A DNA stretch of 64,000 nucleotides, taken from contig NZ_BHVX01000003.1 in NCBI RefSeq assembly GCF_003851545.1, positions 62,001 to 126,000 of the forward strand, read 5' to 3'. Positions within the stretch are counted from its first letter, which is position 1; each line of letters opens with the position of its first letter. The DNA comes from Ralstonia sp. SET104 (lineage in GTDB: Bacteria; Pseudomonadota; Gammaproteobacteria; Burkholderiales; Burkholderiaceae). The notes under the pieces were generated by a model that was given only the letters and a program-made list of their open reading frames with translations, was not told where the DNA came from and searched no databases. Position numbers and translations under genes: made by a program. Of the stretch, positions 8,735-17,547 are shown piece by piece.

Positions 8735-9787
8735 GTGAAAGTCATGATCGTCACCGATGCCTGGGAACCGCAGGTCAATGGCGTCGTCCGCACCCTCACC
8801 CAGACGCGACGCGAGCTGGAAGCCATGGGGCACATCGTCGACATGATCACGCCGCTGGAATTCAAGACGGTGCCGTGCCCGACGTATCCGGAAATCCGCC
8901 TGTCGATCCTGCCGGCAACGCGCGTGCGCAATCGCATCGAGAAGTTTGCCCCGCAGGCCCTGCATATCGCCACCGAAGGCCCGCTGGGCCTGGCCGCACG
9001 GGCCTACGCGTTGCGCAACAAGCTGCCCTACACGACGGCGTACCACACGCGCTTTCCGGAGTACGTGCAGGCGCGTTTCGGCATTCCGCTGGCGTGGACG
9101 TATCGGTTCCTGCGCTGGTTCCACAGCCCCGCCCAAGCCGTGATGGCACCGACGCCCGTGGTGCTGAAGGACCTTGCCGACTACGACATCACCAATGGCG
9201 TGCTGTGGACGCGCGGCGTCGATCTGGATGTCTTCACCGCCCAGCGCGGCAACGTGCTGAACACGGCGCACCCGATCTTCCTGTACGTCGGCCGCGTGGC
9301 CGTGGAGAAGAACGTCGAAGCCTTCCTGGAGCTGGACCTGCCCGGGTCCAAGTGGGTCGTGGGCGAAGGCCCGGCACTGGCTGGCCTGAAGGCGAAGTAT
9401 CCGAACGCCAGCTACCTGGGCGTGCTCAAACAGCCGGAACTGGCCAAGGTGTACGCCTCGGCGGACGTGTTCGTCTTCCCGAGCCGCACCGATACGTTTG
9501 GCCTGGTACTGCTGGAAGCACTTGCCAGCGGCCTGCCGGTCGCCGCGTATCCGGTGACGGGCCCGATCGACGTGCTGGGCGACTCGCCGGCCGGTGCGCT
9601 GCGCGAAGATTTGCGCGAGGCTTGCCTGGAGGCGCTGCGCATTGATCGCATTACAGCGCGCACGCATGCCGAGAAGTTCTCGTGGCGCGCAGCTTCGGAG
9701 CAGTTTCTCGCACACCTGCGCCCGCTGCCTGCCGCGCAAGCTGCCGAGGCCAAAGCCGCCGAGCCGTCCACTGCCGCGGGTGCCTGA
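8735..9787 (+). CDS. GT4 glycosyltransferase, Agt-like (glycolipid synthesis)
   Basis: From GTG 8735 the protein is 350 residues. It has a GT-B N-domain (VTDAWEPQVNGVVRTL) and a C-terminal Glycos_transf_1 domain with FLYVGRVAVEKN and TDTFGLVLLEALASGLPVAA near residues 250-270. The pattern fits the family of diacylglycerol glycosyltransferases (Agt) found beside plcP in alphaproteobacteria. The PlcP stop overlaps an upstream in-frame ATG (TGATG at 8655-8659), which would give 376 residues. I prefer the GTG because of its strong ribosome site and family start. The likely job is sugar transfer to diacylglycerol released by PlcP, replacing phospholipid (inference). It could be another lipid mannosyl- or glucosyltransferase. 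Confidence 0.82.
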   Translation: MKVMIVTDAWEPQVNGVVRTLTQTRRELEAMGHIVDMITPLEFKTVPCPTYPEIRLSILPATRVRNRIEKFAPQALHIATEGPLGLAARAYALRNKLPYTTAYHTRFPEYVQARFGIPLAWTYRFLRWFHSPAQAVMAPTPVVLKDLADYDITNGVLWTRGVDLDVFTAQRGNVLNTAHPIFLYVGRVAVEKNVEAFLELDLPGSKWVVGEGPALAGLKAKYPNASYLGVLKQPELAKVYASADVFVFPSRTDTFGLVLLEALASGLPVAAYPVTGPIDVLGDSPAGALREDLREACLEALRIDRITARTHAEKFSWRAASEQFLAHLRPLPAAQAAEAKAAEPSTAAGA

Positions 9788-9799
9788 GCCTTGCGTTCC

Positions 9800-10252
9800 A
9801 TGAAGCCCACGACCCCGCCGGAGCATCCGCCCGCGCCACCGGCGGCCAGCGCCTACTCGCCAGCCGACAACCCGCACAAGGGCAATCGCGGGATCACGCG
9901 GGCGTGGTTTGCGCTCAAGAACTCCATCAGCGGTATCCGCTTCGCCATCGACGAGGAAAGCGCGTTCCGCCAGGAGCTGACGCTCTGCGCGATCCTGCTG
10001 CCGTGCGCGTTCATCATTCCCGCTACGGTGGTTGAACGCATTCTTATGCTCGGCACGCTGGTGCTGGTGCTGATTGTCGAGCTGCTCAATTCGAGCGTGG
10101 AAGCGGCGGTCGATCGCATCTCGCTGGAGCAGCATGGGCTATCCAAGCGCGCGAAGGATTTCGGCAGCGCGGCCGTCATGCTGGCGTTGCTGCTATGTGT
10201 GGGGACATGGGTGGCGATCGCCTGGCCTTGGGTGGCGTCGCTGCTGCACTGA
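9800..10252 (+). CDS. dgkA: Diacylglycerol kinase
   Basis: The 150-residue protein has three transmembrane helices after a 35-residue polar, proline-rich N-terminus. Family motifs are present: ALKNSISGIRFAIDEESAFRQEL spans the first amphipathic helix, and VELLNSSVEAAVDR is the catalytic/metal motif. It phosphorylates diacylglycerol to phosphatidate in the inner membrane. Lying 12 bp after the Agt-like gene, it completes a unit that makes, glycosylates and recycles diacylglycerol. A TTG at 9791 is an alternative start; the ATG is preferred. Confidence 0.92.
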   Translation: MKPTTPPEHPPAPPAASAYSPADNPHKGNRGITRAWFALKNSISGIRFAIDEESAFRQELTLCAILLPCAFIIPATVVERILMLGTLVLVLIVELLNSSVEAAVDRISLEQHGLSKRAKDFGSAAVMLALLLCVGTWVAIAWPWVASLLH

Positions 10253-10391
10253 GAACACCTGCGAAAAAGCCCGCGACAACGTTTGGCAACGTCTGCCCCA
10301 CAGCATGTAGGGGGTCGTTGCGCAAGCACGATCTCTTATAATCCGGGCACCAACACGCCACGGAGACAGGGCCACCGGCCTTGGCAGTTCA

Positions 10392-11111
10392 ATGGAAACC
10401 AAGCAGCATTCCACCGGCCCACGCCGCACGCGCGATCGCATTCTTGAAGTGTCGCTGCGCCTGTTCAACGACCTGGGCGAGCCCAACGTCACCACCACGA
10501 CGATCGCCGAAGAGCTGGAGATCAGCCCGGGCAACCTGTACTACCACTTCCGCAACAAAGACGACATCATCAACTCGATCTTCGTGCAGTTCGAGCAGGA
10601 GATCGCGCGCCGCCTGAAGCTGCCGGACGACCACAAAGCTACGCTGGACGAAACCTGGGGCTACCTGCAGTACATGTCGGAGTTCCTGTGGAACTACCGC
10701 TTTCTGTACCGCGACATCAACGATCTGCTCGCGCGCAACCGCATGCTTGAACTGAACTTCAAGCGCATCGTCGAGCAGAAGCGCCACTTCGCCATGGACA
10801 TCTGCCACCAGTTCATTGAAGACGGCGAGATGGAGGCCACGGCTGAACAAGTTGACGCCATGTGCACCAACATCGTGGTCATCGCCACCTACTGGCTGTC
10901 GTTCCAGTTCGTGCAGCATCCGCGCCAGTACAACGATCCCAACGCGATCCGTGATCACTTGCACGGCGCGAGCTACCACATTCTGTCGATCCTTGCGCCT
11001 TACCTGCGCGGCAAGCCGCGGCGGGCGTTCGATCTGCTGGCGGTGAGCCGCAGCAACGATCCGCCGGCCGGCACAGCAGCCGACACCAGCCCCATCACTC
11101 CCGCCAAATGA
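10392..11111 (+). CDS. TetR family transcriptional regulator
   Basis: The 239-residue protein has an N-terminal TetR helix-turn-helix at about residues 12-60 ([20 protein letters not shown]) and a helical ligand/dimer domain. The C-terminal tail is low in complexity. The hydrophobic, Phe/Tyr-rich middle ([16 protein letters not shown]) resembles TetR regulators of lipid or fatty-acid genes, but the ligand is not evident. A perfect TATAAT lies at 10337-10342 with only a weak -35. The stop overlaps the start of the LOG gene (ATGA), so both are probably one unit. Confidence 0.9.
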   Translation: METKQHSTGPRRTRDRILEVSLRLFNDLGEPNVTTTTIAEELEISPGNLYYHFRNKDDIINSIFVQFEQEIARRLKLPDDHKATLDETWGYLQYMSEFLWNYRFLYRDINDLLARNRMLELNFKRIVEQKRHFAMDICHQFIEDGEMEATAEQVDAMCTNIVVIATYWLSFQFVQHPRQYNDPNAIRDHLHGASYHILSILAPYLRGKPRRAFDLLAVSRSNDPPAGTAADTSPITPAK

Positions 11112-11692
11112 ACTCGATCTGCGTCTACTGCGGTTCCAGCCCGGGCGAACGCCCGGAATACAAAACCGGCGCCATCGCGCTGGGCAACGAGATGGTCAGG
11201 CGCGGCCTCACACTCGTCTACGGTGGCGGCAACGTCGGCCTGATGGGCGTGGTGGCCGATGCGGTGCTGCACGGCGGCAGCCCGGTCATCGGCATCATCC
11301 CGAAATCGCTGGTGCGCAAGGAAGTCGGCCATAAAGAGCTGACCGAGCTGCACATCGTTGAGAGCATGCACCAGCGCAAGCAGATGATGGCCGACCGTGC
11401 GGATGCGTTCATTGCCATGCCCGGCGGCGTGGGCACGTATGAAGAACTGTTCGAAACCTTCACATGGCTGCAGCTCGGCTATCACAACAAGCCGATCGGT
11501 CTGCTGAACGTGGCAGGTTTCTACGACAAACTGCTCGCGTTCATCGACCACGCCGTGCAAGAAGGCTTCCTCAAGCGCCACCACGCTGATCTGCTGCACG
11601 TGAGCGACGACCCCGCCGCGTTGATCGACATGCTGGCACGCGCGCCCCGCGAGACAGTCGACAAGTGGTCGGAGCGCCGCGAGCGCACGTAA
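11108..11692 (+). CDS. LOG family protein (nucleoside 5'-monophosphate phosphoribohydrolase)
   Basis: The 194-residue Rossmann-like protein has the family motifs GGGNVGLMG (near 38-46) and [12 protein letters not shown] (near 103-114). LOG enzymes cleave cytokinin riboside monophosphates or AMP-like nucleotides to base plus ribose 5-phosphate. In bacteria many have a general nucleotide salvage role and carry no lysine decarboxylase activity despite older names. It overlaps the upstream TetR gene by 4 bp and is convergent with the DUF924 gene, 18 bp away. Confidence 0.9.
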   Translation: MNSICVYCGSSPGERPEYKTGAIALGNEMVRRGLTLVYGGGNVGLMGVVADAVLHGGSPVIGIIPKSLVRKEVGHKELTELHIVESMHQRKQMMADRADAFIAMPGGVGTYEELFETFTWLQLGYHNKPIGLLNVAGFYDKLLAFIDHAVQEGFLKRHHADLLHVSDDPAALIDMLARAPRETVDKWSERRERT

Positions 11693-11710
11693 GCCGCCAC
11701 CCTCCAGCCT

Positions 11711-12289
11711 CTAAAACGACGACCCGGGCTGCGTCAAAAACTCGACCTCCGCGGGTGTCGATGACCGCCCGAGTGCCGCATTCCGATGCGGAAAACGCCC
11801 GAAGCGGGCAATGATCTCGCGGTGCTTTTCCGCCCAGACGAGTGAATCCACATCGCCCTCTTCATCACGCAGGCGGGTGTACAGGCGGATCGCTTCATCC
11901 TGCATGGCCAGCGCCTCGCTGTGCTCAAACGGCAGGTAGCAGAACGACCGGTGATGGCGCGTTGGCAATTGGGTATCCCAGCCGGCAGCCACGACGATCT
12001 GTGCGGTGTGCAGCGCCGCTGCATCACTGGCAAACGCACGAGCGCTGCCGCGAAACATGTTTCGCGAGAACTGATCTAGCACGACGATGCGCGCGATGGC
12101 TTCCAGCGGCGTGTCCATCCAGGTGTCGGCATCGCCCGCCGACAGCGCCTCCCACAGCGGCAGAAAGCGCGCGCGGATCTGCGCATCGAACGCATCGGAT
12201 TTGGTGAACCATTCCGGCCGTGCATCGACCAGCGGCGCGTTGCCGAACCAGAACGCCAGCACGTCGTCGGCGGTGGGCAAACCGATCAT
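11711..12289 (-). CDS. DUF924 family protein
   Basis: The 192-residue helical protein has the family patterns DDVLAFWFG at the N-terminus, DQFSRNMFRGSARAFASD in the middle, and YLPFEHSEALAMQDEAIRLY. I chose ATG 12289 because a strong GGAGG lies about 6 nt upstream; the frame extends only five codons further. The biochemical function is unknown. It is followed on the opposite strand by the LOG gene and preceded, 49 bp away on the same strand, by a truncated haemoglobin gene. Confidence 0.88.
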   Translation of the reverse strand: MIGLPTADDVLAFWFGNAPLVDARPEWFTKSDAFDAQIRARFLPLWEALSAGDADTWMDTPLEAIARIVVLDQFSRNMFRGSARAFASDAAALHTAQIVVAAGWDTQLPTRHHRSFCYLPFEHSEALAMQDEAIRLYTRLRDEEGDVDSLVWAEKHREIIARFGRFPHRNAALGRSSTPAEVEFLTQPGSSF

Positions 12290-12338
12290 GGCGGCCTCCT
12301 CCAATATGTTCTTGTGAGGTGCGCTTTAGCGCGGCACG

Positions 12339-12743
12339 TTAGCGCTGCACATTGCGCATCCAATCTGCGGTCTGCCAAAACGCCTGCATCAAACGCATCT
12401 GCAGCGCTTCGTCCAGGCCGATGTCTTGCATGGCAAGCGCCATGCAGCGCATCCATTGGTCGCGCTCCTGCGTGCCGATCTCGAACGGCAGATGGCGCGC
12501 CCTCAGGCGCGGATGGCCAAACCGCTCAATGAAATGGTTCGGGCCGCCAAGCCACCCGCACAGGAACCAGAACAGCTTGTCGCGCGAGCCATCCAGGCTT
12601 TGCGGATGCAGCGCACGCAGCACGGCAAATTCGGGTTCCAGATCCATCAGGTCATAGAAGCGGTCAACGAGTTCGCGCACGCGCGCTTCGCCGCCGATCA
12701 GGTCGAAGGCCAGGGTTTCCTGGCCAGAAGTTGCGTCAGTCAT
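12339..12743 (-). CDS. Group II truncated haemoglobin
   Basis: The 134-residue protein has the two-on-two globin pattern: B-helix FYDLM with Tyr at B10, PNHFIERFGHPRLRARH carrying the proximal His, and Trp at G8 in RDQWMRCM, a group II marker. Such proteins bind O2, NO or peroxide at haem and often help with nitrosative or oxidative stress. No reductase partner lies beside it. The gene starts 24 bp after the FtsX-type permease stop on the same strand and may be transcribed with it. Confidence 0.9.
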   Translation of the reverse strand: MTDATSGQETLAFDLIGGEARVRELVDRFYDLMDLEPEFAVLRALHPQSLDGSRDKLFWFLCGWLGGPNHFIERFGHPRLRARHLPFEIGTQERDQWMRCMALAMQDIGLDEALQMRLMQAFWQTADWMRNVQR

Positions 12744-12767
12744 ACAGCGTCAGTCACATCAAAAGAT

Positions 12768-15326
12768 TCAGGCATCTCTGAGGGTCGCCATGGCCGGGCG
12801 GCGCAGCACGTCGCGCAAGCCCAGCCAGCCGCCAGCGAAAGCGCAGACCATGCCGCTCACGATGCCCACCGGCAGGATCGCCGGGTTGAAACGATACGGA
12901 AAATCGAACACATACGCCGACAACGCCCAGCCGATGGCAATCGCGCCCACGCCGGCCATCAACCCGGCCAGGCCGCCAACGATCAACACCTCGGCGTACT
13001 GCGTCTGGCGCACCACGCCGGAGCCCGCGCCAAGCGCGCGCAGCACGCCGGCATCGCGCAGCCGCTCGTCGCGCGAGCCGGAGAGCGCGGCATAGAGCAC
13101 CAGCACCCCCGCCGCCAACGTAAAGACGAAGAGGAATTCCACCGCCGCCGTCACCTGATCCAGCACGCCTTGCACCTGCTGCAGGATCAGCTCGGTATCG
13201 ACCACCGTCAGATTCGGAAACGCGCGCACGAGCCTGGCCGGCAGATCGGCTTGGCCTGCAGGAATACGGAACGCGGTTACGTACGTCTGCGGCATGTCGT
13301 GCAGCGCCACAGGCGGCAGGATCACGAAGAAGTTCACGCGCATCGAGCTCCAGTCGAGCTTGCGCAATGACGTGATGGGCGCATCGACCGTCTGCCCGGC
13401 GACGTCGAAACGCAGTACGTCGCCCAGGTGCAGGTTGAGCGTCTTTGCGATGCCCTCTTCCACCGAGGCTTCGGGTTTCTGCCCGCTGAACCATTGGCCG
13501 GAAACGACACGGTTCTCCGGCGGCTGTTCAGTCGCGTAGGACAGGTTGAATTCGCGCTCGACCAAATTGCGGGCGCGCGATTCAGCGTAGGTTTGGCGGT
13601 CGATGACCTGGCCATTCACTTGTGTCAGGCGCCCGCGCACCATCGGATAGAGCTTCGGGTCTGCCACGCCAGCCTGGGCCAGCGCCTGCTTCACGGGTGC
13701 CATCTGATCGGGCTGGATGTTGATGATGAAACGGTTGGGCGCATCCGCCGGTGTGGCGTTGTGCCACGAGCGGATCAGGTCATTGCGCGTCATGGCGAGC
13801 AGCAGCAGCGCCATCAGCCCAACTGCAAGCGCCACGGTTTGCAGCACGCTCACACCGCGACGGCGCTCCAGCACGGCCAGCGCAAAGCGCCAGCCCACGC
13901 TCAATGCACGGCCGCGTCCCAGCGACACCGCCATCGCGCGCAAGCCACCCGCCGCCAATAGCGCAAACACGACGATGGCGCCGGCAAACCCCGCCGCCGT
14001 CAGCGCACCCAGCTTCACGTCGCGCGCGGACACCACGAGCAGCGCGAAGAACGCCGCCGCGCCCAGTGCATAGCCGATCCACGCCGCCATGGGGCGCTCG
14101 GCAACATCCCGCCGCAGCACGCGCAGCGGCGCCACGCGCACAAGACTCAGCAGCGGCGGCACAGCAAACCCAATCAGCAGCACCAGCCCTGCGGCCACGC
14201 CCACCGCTGCCGGCCAGACAGATGGCGCAGGCAAGGTCACCGTGACCAGATCGCCAAGGGACGCCAGCAGCGCCCAGTGCGCGCCGTAACCCAGCGCCAC
14301 GCCCGCCGCCGAACCCAGCACGCCGATCCACAGAAACTCCAGCGCGAACGTGCCCAGAATCTGCCCTTGCTTCAGCCCCAGGCACTTGATGACGGCCACC
14401 GCATCGGTGTGCCGCGCGGTATAGCGGCGTGCGGCCATGGTGATGGCTACAGCGGCAATCATCGCGGCCAGCAGCGCGACGAGCGAGAGAAAGCGCTCGG
14501 CGCGGTCCAGCGTTTCGCGCATCTGCGGCTGGCCGTTTTGGAGCGATTCAATGCGTACGCCACGCAACTGGCGCGTCTTCAGTTCGGTCTCGGCCCAGGT
14601 GTGGAACGCGCTGGCAGCCGCATCGGGGCCGGCCACCAGCAAGCGGTATGTCACGCGGCTGCCATAGGCAACGAGGCCGGTTGAGGCCAGATCCGTCATC
14701 GGCAACATCACGCGCGGTGCGAAGTTCATAAAGCCCGCGCCACGATCCAGTTCCTGTGTGATGACGTGAGCGATCTTGAAGGTGCGCGTACCGAGCCGGA
14801 TGGCATCGCCCACGTGAATACCGAGCGCTTCGAGCAGCGGTGCATCTACCCAGACCGTGCCCGCAGCGGGCGTCCCCTGAATCGGCGCGCCAACGGTATC
14901 GCGCCCGTCATCGCTCACCTTGAGGCTGCCGCGCAGTGGGTAACCCACATCAACAGCCTTGATGGCAGCCAGTTGTGCAATGGGCTCAACTCGGGGCTCA
15001 CCTCGGGGCTCGCCCGATGCACCGTTCGCCAACGTACTCGCCATGCTGGGGAAGGTGGCGGTATGTGTGACCTGCAAGCCACCGGCGCGCGCATGCGCCT
15101 CGATGTCGGGCGGCAGCGGCTGATCAGACACCACCAGAACGTCCGCGCCAATCAGTTGACGCGCATCGCGCTCCAGGCCGGCATGCATGCGATCGGCCAG
15201 GAAACTGACGGACGCCAGCGCGGCCACGGCCAGCACCAGCGCAATGAGCAGCAGGTTCAGCTCACCGGCGCGCCAGTCGCGGCGCAGCATGCGCAGGGCT
15301 TGGGTCCAGACGGAAAAACGTGACAT
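12768..15326 (-). CDS. Large FtsX-type ABC transporter permease
   Basis: The 852-residue protein begins with a transmembrane helix (LLIALVLAVAALASVSFLAD) and a MacB-type periplasmic domain. An FtsX domain of three helices (about 265-400), two more helices, a second periplasmic domain and a C-terminal FtsX domain (about 725-845) follow. The architecture is that of YbbP-like permeases that pair with a YbbA/LolD-type ATPase, and of lipoprotein or lipid extruders. I start at ATG 15326; the longer frame opens with TTG. No ATPase gene is adjacent, so the partner must be elsewhere. The substrate is unknown. Confidence 0.88.
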   Translation of the reverse strand: MSRFSVWTQALRMLRRDWRAGELNLLLIALVLAVAALASVSFLADRMHAGLERDARQLIGADVLVVSDQPLPPDIEAHARAGGLQVTHTATFPSMASTLANGASGEPRGEPRVEPIAQLAAIKAVDVGYPLRGSLKVSDDGRDTVGAPIQGTPAAGTVWVDAPLLEALGIHVGDAIRLGTRTFKIAHVITQELDRGAGFMNFAPRVMLPMTDLASTGLVAYGSRVTYRLLVAGPDAAASAFHTWAETELKTRQLRGVRIESLQNGQPQMRETLDRAERFLSLVALLAAMIAAVAITMAARRYTARHTDAVAVIKCLGLKQGQILGTFALEFLWIGVLGSAAGVALGYGAHWALLASLGDLVTVTLPAPSVWPAAVGVAAGLVLLIGFAVPPLLSLVRVAPLRVLRRDVAERPMAAWIGYALGAAAFFALLVVSARDVKLGALTAAGFAGAIVVFALLAAGGLRAMAVSLGRGRALSVGWRFALAVLERRRGVSVLQTVALAVGLMALLLLAMTRNDLIRSWHNATPADAPNRFIINIQPDQMAPVKQALAQAGVADPKLYPMVRGRLTQVNGQVIDRQTYAESRARNLVEREFNLSYATEQPPENRVVSGQWFSGQKPEASVEEGIAKTLNLHLGDVLRFDVAGQTVDAPITSLRKLDWSSMRVNFFVILPPVALHDMPQTYVTAFRIPAGQADLPARLVRAFPNLTVVDTELILQQVQGVLDQVTAAVEFLFVFTLAAGVLVLYAALSGSRDERLRDAGVLRALGAGSGVVRQTQYAEVLIVGGLAGLMAGVGAIAIGWALSAYVFDFPYRFNPAILPVGIVSGMVCAFAGGWLGLRDVLRRPAMATLRDA

Positions 15327-15394
15327 GGGCGGAACATGGACGGGGCGCTCACGCCTCGACGTCAATTAGGCAACCCCGCCATGTTCGCACGACT

Positions 15395-16495
15395 TCAGCG
15401 GACCAGCGCGCGGGCCTCGTCAGCGTGCCAGGGCAGCGCCTGGTCTGCGGTAAGCAGCGACACATGTTCGGCCGGCCGGTAGCCGGCGAGATGGCTCAGG
15501 CCTTCACGGAAGGCGGGCTGACCGATGCGCTCGATCAGCTCGCGCACCCAGGGGGAGAGCGCATCATTGCGGCGCACCGCAAGGTAGTACGTTTCGCGCG
15601 TCAGCGGTACGAAATGCAAGCCATGGGCTTCGGCACCCGGGCGCAGGCCGAAACCGATGTCGGCCCGCCCTTCCTGCACGGCCACGGCGATCTTGTCGCT
15701 GGAGAACTCCTGCTCGTCGTAGCCGTGAATCTGGTCGGGATACAGCCCCGCACCCACCAGCAACTGGTCGAACAGCAAACGCGTGCCCGAGCTGCGCTGC
15801 CGGTTGATGAAGCGCGCCTGCGTGCGCGCCAGATCCCCCAACGACTGCACCCGCCCCGCCCACTCAGCCGACATCATCAGCCCCTGCTCACGATCGGCCA
15901 GGGCGATCAGGCGCACGGCGGTCGGGCGCAACCACTTGCGCAAGGTCTGGTGCGCGATCGAACCCGCTCCCTGCTGCGGCGCCACATAGAAGCCAGCCAC
16001 CTCGCATTGCTTTTCCTGCAGGCAGATCAGCCCTTCAACAGCGCTGCAGAACACGGTGTCGATGTGCGCTCCGTGGCTTTGCCGGGCAAAGGTTTCGGCC
16101 AGCACCTCCACAGCCGGGTCATGGCTGCCCGAAAACCGGATGCGCGACTGCGACTGGGAAGCGTCCTCCAGCTCCGACAAAAACTGCCCCATGGCCTGGT
16201 GCAGCACCGGATCAAGCTGCTCGCGCAGGCGCATCTCAGCACGCAACATGCGCTCGCCAAAGAGCGTGAGCGAGGCGCCGCGGCCGCGCTCCATGTCGAG
16301 CAGCGAGCGGCCGAGCATCTCTTCCCACGACCGCATCACCCCCCAGGCGTGCCGGTATGACAGTCCCACCTGCTTTGCCGCCCGGTGCAGCGACCCCGTC
16401 TCGCGCACCGCCCGCAGCAACTGAAACACCTTGCTATTGGCGCGCGGATTATCGTCCGGCCCCACCACCGGAAATACTTCGAACTGGAATGTCAT
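15395..16495 (-). CDS. ModE-like regulator with C-terminal periplasmic-binding-protein-like domain
   Basis: The 366-residue protein has an N-terminal winged helix of the ModE/LysR type (about 22-85, SLHRAAKQVGLSYRHAWGVM). A PBP-like domain (about 125-345) follows, with EVLAETFARQ at its start and RADIGFGLRPGAEAHGLHFVPL toward the end. Regulators of this build commonly lie beside molybdate or tungstate uptake genes and sense the oxyanion or a pterin-linked ligand. It is divergent from the tungstate-binding protein gene, and their 158-bp spacer should contain the operator. The ligand is inferred from context. Confidence 0.82.
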   Translation of the reverse strand: MTFQFEVFPVVGPDDNPRANSKVFQLLRAVRETGSLHRAAKQVGLSYRHAWGVMRSWEEMLGRSLLDMERGRGASLTLFGERMLRAEMRLREQLDPVLHQAMGQFLSELEDASQSQSRIRFSGSHDPAVEVLAETFARQSHGAHIDTVFCSAVEGLICLQEKQCEVAGFYVAPQQGAGSIAHQTLRKWLRPTAVRLIALADREQGLMMSAEWAGRVQSLGDLARTQARFINRQRSSGTRLLFDQLLVGAGLYPDQIHGYDEQEFSSDKIAVAVQEGRADIGFGLRPGAEAHGLHFVPLTRETYYLAVRRNDALSPWVRELIERIGQPAFREGLSHLAGYRPAEHVSLLTADQALPWHADEARALVR

Positions 16496-16653
16496 TATGT
16501 TTTTAGTTTCCTATTTACTTCAGCCATGGCCCAGGAGAACAATTCCGCTCATTCCGGGGCGGGCATCTCGTGGCCGCTGACTGCCCCCGACGTTGCCGCC
16601 ATCATGCAGCATCCGACATAAAGCGTCCACGCCTTATCTCTGCGCTCCACAAC

Positions 16654-17502
16654 ATGCTCCGATTCTCCCGAACCCTTCGGCTGTCAGCTCTCATCTGCAT
16701 GACACTCGTGGTCTCCACGGCCGCATATGCTGGTGATCTCCGCATGGCAACCACCACCAGCACCGAAAATTCCGGCCTGCTCAAAGTCTTGCTGCCCAAA
16801 TTTGAAGCGGCCACCGGCGTCCATGTGCACGTGATTGCCGTTGGCACCGGCAAGGCCATCAAACTGGGGGAATCGGGCGACGTGGATGTCGTGCTCGTGC
16901 ACGCCCGCCAACTGGAAGACGCCTTCGTGGCGTCGGGCGGCGGCATCGACCGCCGCGACGTGATGTACAACGATTTCATCCTCGTCGGCCCGGAAGCCGA
17001 CCCGGCCCACGTGCGCGGTCAGAAAAACGTCATTCAGGGGATAGAAACCATTGCCGCGGCGGGCGAGAAAACCAGCGCCAAGTTCGTCTCGCGTGGTGAC
17101 AATTCCGGCACCGACGTCATGGAAAAGGCGTACTGGAAAGCGGCCAACATCGACCCCAAGGGCAAACCCTGGTATGTCAGCGCGGGCCTCGGGATGGGCG
17201 AAGTCCTGAACATGGCAGCGCAGATGAACGCCTACACGCTGTCGGACCGCGCAACCTACGGCGCTTACCGCGCCAAGACGGGCCTCGACATCGTGCTGGC
17301 CGGTGACCCGCGCATGTTCAACCCGTACGGCATCATCGCCGTCAACCCGAAGAAATACCCGAGCATCAACTACACCGATGCAACCAGGCTGATTGAATGG
17401 ATCACGTCTGCCGCCGGCCAGCAGGTGATTGCCGACTTCAAGGTCAACGGGGAGCAGGTGTTTTTCCCGGACTACGGGAAGGCGACCGCAAGCGGAAAGT
17501 AA
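16654..17502 (+). CDS. tupA: Tungstate/molybdate ABC transporter substrate-binding protein, TupA-like
   Basis: The 282-residue protein has a signal peptide of about 26 residues (cleavage near AAYA/GDLRM). The mature N-terminus carries the TupA signature ATTTST, followed by SGLLKVLLPKFE, GDVDVVLVHA and the C-terminal FNPYGIIAVNP. TupA binds tungstate with high affinity in the periplasm for a TupBC permease/ATPase. Neither tupB nor tupC follows; the next gene is a LysR regulator on the other strand. ATG 16654 was chosen because it starts the signal peptide. The site may serve tungstate or molybdate supply to the nearby xanthine dehydrogenase (inference). Confidence 0.88.
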   Translation: MLRFSRTLRLSALICMTLVVSTAAYAGDLRMATTTSTENSGLLKVLLPKFEAATGVHVHVIAVGTGKAIKLGESGDVDVVLVHARQLEDAFVASGGGIDRRDVMYNDFILVGPEADPAHVRGQKNVIQGIETIAAAGEKTSAKFVSRGDNSGTDVMEKAYWKAANIDPKGKPWYVSAGLGMGEVLNMAAQMNAYTLSDRATYGAYRAKTGLDIVLAGDPRMFNPYGIIAVNPKKYPSINYTDATRLIEWITSAAGQQVIADFKVNGEQVFFPDYGKATASGK

Positions 17503-17547
17503 GCTCCGCCCCGGTGCATGACAGAACAGAACGGTGGTGGCCCAGGT

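Noticed and set aside
12426-13370. A 314-codon frame antisense to the haemoglobin and FtsX-type genes
   Set aside because: No recognisable motif, no ribosome site, and it crosses two well-supported genes.
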